Shown: in pieces, positions 61,525 to 64,000 of the stretch
Numbering within the stretch: position 1 is the stretch's first letter
Layout of the letters: each line of letters begins with the position of its first letter
Origin: JBHGXV01 sp041920505
Lineage (GTDB): Bacteria > Bacillota > Bacilli > Brevibacillales > Brevibacillaceae
DNA: 64,000 bases
Assembly (NCBI GenBank): GCA_041920505.1
Contig: JBHGXV010000007.1
Coordinates: forward strand, 1 to 64,000
Direction of reading: 5' to 3'
Translations under genes and position numbers: made by a program
The notes under the pieces: generated by a model
What the model was told of the DNA's origin: nothing
Database searches by the model: none
What the model saw: only the letters and a program-made list of their open reading frames with translations

Positions 61525-61890
61525 ATGGGAATTGAAGTGGGCAGCAAACTGGAAGGAAAAGTAACGGGAATCACCAACTTCGGAGCATTCGTCGAGCTGC
61601 CTGGAGGTGTCACCGGACTGGTTCATATCAGCGAGATTGCCGATACGTATGTCAAGGACATTCATGAACACCTGAAGATCGGGGACATCGTTACCGTGAA
61701 GGTCATGAATATCCGGGACGGCAAGATCGGTCTCTCGATCAAAAAAGCGGTAGATCGTCCGGAGCGGCCTCGTCATGCGCGCGAACGTGGAGATGCTTTT
61801 GAAGAAAAATTGAGTCGCTTTCTCAAGGACAGTGAGGATCGGCAATCCTCCCTTCGGAAAAATCTTGACAAAAAAGGACGCGGCCGTTGA
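61525..61890 (+). CDS. yabR: S1-domain RNA-binding protein YabR
   Basis: A single S1/OB-fold protein of 121 residues. MGIEVGSKLEGKVTGITNFGAFVELPGGVTGLVHISEIADTYVKDIHEHLKIGDIVTVKVMNIRDGKIGLSIKKA is the S1 domain; a basic, Arg/Lys-rich tail follows (FEEKLSRFLKDSEDRQSSLRKN). ATG 61525 matches the B. subtilis start. Two terminators separate it from spoIIE. Confidence 0.94.
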   Translation: MGIEVGSKLEGKVTGITNFGAFVELPGGVTGLVHISEIADTYVKDIHEHLKIGDIVTVKVMNIRDGKIGLSIKKAVDRPERPRHARERGDAFEEKLSRFLKDSEDRQSSLRKNLDKKGRGR

Positions 61891-61913
61891 CAGCCGCCTG
61901 AACAAAAGATGCG

Positions 61914-61940
61914 AAAGTGGCGCGGGGACGCCACTTTTTT
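61914..61940 (+). terminator. Terminator after yabR
   Basis: AAAGTGGCG and CGCCACTTT with a six-base loop, then TTT. Confidence 0.85.
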
Positions 61941-62071
61941 ACATACGGCTTCACCAAAAAATGGGAGGGGAAAAAACTCCAAAAATGACGACAAAAATAG
62001 GAAGGTCATCTCGAAATCGTGACGAATATATATGGTAAAGCCCGTTTCACGAAGCGCGAATCACCTGACGG

Positions 62072-62104
62072 CCGACGTTGAACGCAAAACGTCGGTTTTT
62101 TTTT
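62072..62104 (+). terminator. Second terminator before spoIIE
   Basis: CCGACGTT and AACGTCGG with an eight-base loop, followed by TTTTTTTTT. Between this and the first terminator (61941-62071) no gene is seen. Confidence 0.85.
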
Positions 62105-62144
62105 GTGCGCTGAAACAGAAGAAGGCTTTGAGCAAAAGAGGAAT

Positions 62145-62212
62145 TTGTCGGACGATTCCTGGAATATTCGTCCAATCTTTTGACAAATTTTCTCGGCGCC
62201 CCTTCGTATAAT
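62145..62212 (+). promoter_or_regulatory. Spo0A-dependent spoIIE promoter with 21-bp spacer
   Basis: TTGACA at 62180-62185 and TATAAT at 62207-62212 are both consensus, but 21 bp apart. B. subtilis spoIIE has the same overlong spacer and needs Spo0A~P. A 0A-like TTGTCGGA lies at 62145-62152, and the -35 itself reads as a near 0A box (TTGTCAAA) on the other strand. Confidence 0.85.
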
Positions 62213-62249
62213 GGGAACCAAATTCTCAGGAACGGGTGGTGCTAAGCGT

Positions 62250-64000
62250 ATGTGGGGGAAACAGGTCATCTCCGAAACGAGCCATGCCCAACGCTGGATG
62301 AACCAGTGGGCGCAGACGTGGAGCGCATGGGGCGAGCGGACTGCCGCTTTTGCGCACCGGTGGAATCTGTTGCCGATGCTGATGGCGTTTTTACTGGGAC
62401 GGGCCTTGATTCTGGAAGAGTTGTCTCCGTTCGTGATTCCGTATTTTACGGTGATGTACTTTATTCGCCGCGAGAGTCTCTTGGTGAGCGGGGCCGCCTT
62501 GATCGTCGGGGCATTCAGCCACTCCATCCCGCTAGGCCTGCAAGCCGTGCTGGGGGTCGTCGTCGCGCTGGTCGCGTGCAAAATGTCGGAACGCTTCCGG
62601 CGCAAGGACTTTTCTGTGACGCCGATTGTGGTGTTCGTCGCCGCGTTTGTCAGTCATCTGCTGTTTGACGTCATCACCAACCAAGTGTCCACCTACCGAT
62701 TGGTGATGGTCACGGTGGAAGCGATTCTTAGCTTCGTGCTCACGCTGATCTTCATCCAGTCGTTGTCGATCGTCCATCTGGCGAAGCCTTATGAGCCGCT
62801 GAAAAACGAGGAGATCGTCTGCCTGGTCATCCTGTTGGCCTCGTTGATGACCGGAACGGTAGGCTGGATGATTCAGGGCATCTCGATGGAGCACGTCCTG
62901 TCCCGGTACCTGTTGCTGTTGTTTGCGTTTACCGGCGGCGGGACGGTGGGGGCGGCTGTCGGCGTCGTGACCGGACTGATCCTGAGCCTGGCCAATGTCG
63001 CCGTTCTGCAGCAGATCAACCTGCTCGCCTTCTCCGGCTTGCTTGCCGGTTTGCTCAAAGAGGGCGGCAAAATCGGAGTGTCGGCCGGGCTGATGATCGG
63101 CACGGCGATACTGGCGATTTACGGCGGGGTGGATGACGCCTTGTACACGTCCATGATCGAGACGTCGCTGGCGATCCTCTTGTTTTTGCTGACGCCGGCT
63201 GCCCTCTGGAAAAAGGTGGCGCGATTTATTCCCGGGACGCCGGAAAACCTGCAGTCGCACCAGGAGTACATGCGGCGCGTGCGCGATCTGACCGCAGGTA
63301 AAATCCTGCAATTCTCCGAACTGTTCACCCAGTTGTCGCAAAGCTTCGCCCAAACCGCCAAGGCGGAGGGCAAGGACGAACAGACCGACTTTTTCTTAAG
63401 CCGGGTGACGGAGTCCACCTGCCAGAAATGCTTTAAAAAAGAGCAGTGCTGGGAACGGGATACTCAGGCGACCTACGAGGCCATGCGGGCGATGATGGAA
63501 ACGGTGCAGCAACAGGGAACGCTGGCCGGAACGCCCATCCCGCGCGAATGGGAGCGGAAATGCGTCAAGACGGCCAAAGTCATGGAGGCGATGGAGCGGG
63601 AATTTGAACGCTACATGGCGTACGATCATCTGAAAAAACAGGTGCACGAAAGCCGCAAGCTGGTGGCCGACCAACTCTCCGGCGTGTCGCGGGTGATGAG
63701 TGATTTCGCCCGCGAAATCCAGCGCGAGGGAATCGAGTTGAGCCTGCAGGAGAAGCAGGTCACCCGGGCGCTGGAAGGGCTGGGGCTGGCGGTTCGCCGC
63801 GTCGACATCCACAGCCTGGAGCATGGCAAGGTGGATATCGAGATCAGCCAGCCGACGTGTTACGGCCGCGACGAATGCGCGAAAATCGTCGCCCCGATGC
63901 TGACCGAGATCCTCGGCGAAAACATCGTGGTGAAGGAACGCCACTGCGAAGCGTACAAGGACGGCAACTGCAAGATGTGCCTCGCTTCGGCCAAGGCGTT
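62250..64000 (+). CDS. spoIIE: Stage II sporulation protein E, N-terminal part (cut by window end)
   Basis: The membrane phosphatase that dephosphorylates SpoIIAA to activate sigma-F. 583 residues are visible of about 820. About ten hydrophobic segments span residues 45-310 (from LLPMLMAFLLGRALILEELSPF), followed by the FtsZ-binding/oligomerisation domain (YMRRVRDLTAGKILQFSELFTQLSQSFAQ, TCQKCFKKEQCWERD, DQLSGVSRVMSDFAREIQ). The PP2C phosphatase domain lies beyond the window. The ribosome site GGTGGTG before ATG 62250 is weak. Its promoter has the Spo0A-type 21-bp spacer. Confidence 0.95.
   Translation, partial: MWGKQVISETSHAQRWMNQWAQTWSAWGERTAAFAHRWNLLPMLMAFLLGRALILEELSPFVIPYFTVMYFIRRESLLVSGAALIVGAFSHSIPLGLQAVLGVVVALVACKMSERFRRKDFSVTPIVVFVAAFVSHLLFDVITNQVSTYRLVMVTVEAILSFVLTLIFIQSLSIVHLAKPYEPLKNEEIVCLVILLASLMTGTVGWMIQGISMEHVLSRYLLLLFAFTGGGTVGAAVGVVTGLILSLANVAVLQQINLLAFSGLLAGLLKEGGKIGVSAGLMIGTAILAIYGGVDDALYTSMIETSLAILLFLLTPAALWKKVARFIPGTPENLQSHQEYMRRVRDLTAGKILQFSELFTQLSQSFAQTAKAEGKDEQTDFFLSRVTESTCQKCFKKEQCWERDTQATYEAMRAMMETVQQQGTLAGTPIPREWERKCVKTAKVMEAMEREFERYMAYDHLKKQVHESRKLVADQLSGVSRVMSDFAREIQREGIELSLQEKQVTRALEGLGLAVRRVDIHSLEHGKVDIEISQPTCYGRDECAKIVAPMLTEILGENIVVKERHCEAYKDGNCKMCLASAKA

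Overview
The window comes from a spore-forming Firmicute of the order Bacillales, with fairly high GC content and a Brevibacillus-like or related gene set. The evidence is the near-complete run of the Bacillus subtilis origin-proximal gene order from tadA/dnaX to spoIIE, including spore-specific genes (bofA, gin/csfB, sspF, spoVG, fin, spoVT, yabP, yabQ, spoIIE) and promoters that match sigma-H, sigma-F, sigma-G and Spo0A-type sites. The species cannot be named from this sequence.

Positions 1-1941 are accessory DNA. They hold the end of an unidentified gene, about 1.1 kb of gene-free DNA with a striking mirror-symmetric array of GAGTAA/TTACTC hexamers and many TGTATCC/GGATACA words, a tRNA-Arg(CCT) gene, and decayed phage remnants (the C-terminus of a tyrosine integrase and a YopX-like tail) just behind the tRNA.

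Positions 1942-9827 are one tightly packed operon: a branched-chain-amino-acid-type ABC importer (two ATPases, two permeases, one lipoprotein) interleaved with two acyl-CoA ligases. This suggests uptake of a carboxylic acid coupled to CoA activation. After a DUF488 gene on the minus strand, 10435-14442 is a Fur-box-controlled iron-siderophore ABC importer. A small heat-shock protein gene with an unusual hairpin in front of its start, and an SPFH/ribbon-helix-helix gene pair on the minus strand, complete this half.

From 16247 onward the window follows the conserved replication, translation and sporulation cluster: tadA, (rsuA-type synthase), tRNA-Ser, ykuK-like, sporulation-type kinase, dnaX, ebfC, recR, CPBP protease, yaaL, bofA, gin, lysine-decarboxylase-like yaaO, tmk, darA, yaaR, holB, ricT, yabA, yabB, yazA, rsmI, abrB (minus), T-box-metS, tatD, yabE, rnmV, ksgA, veg, sspF, ispE, purR, ridA, spoVG, glmU, prs, ctc, pth, fin, mfd, prsA-like, spoVT, yabM, yabN, rqcP, yabP, yabQ, divIC, yabR and spoIIE, which is cut by the window end. 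Departures from the B. subtilis order include an unknown membrane gene and an unknown 341-residue gene between bofA and gin, a large secreted protein between rsmI and abrB, a CobW GTPase between spoVG and glmU, no yabG between ksgA and veg, and no recognisable 4.5S RNA near dnaX.

The cluster joins DNA replication and repair (dnaX, holB, recR, mfd, yabA), translation (metS, ksgA, rnmV, ctc, pth, rqcP), cell envelope supply (glmU, ispE, yabM, divIC) and the sporulation decision (kinase, abrB, ricT, spoVG, fin, gin, spoVT, spoIIE). Several perfect or near-perfect Spo0A boxes lie in front of abrB/metS, yabE and spoIIE.
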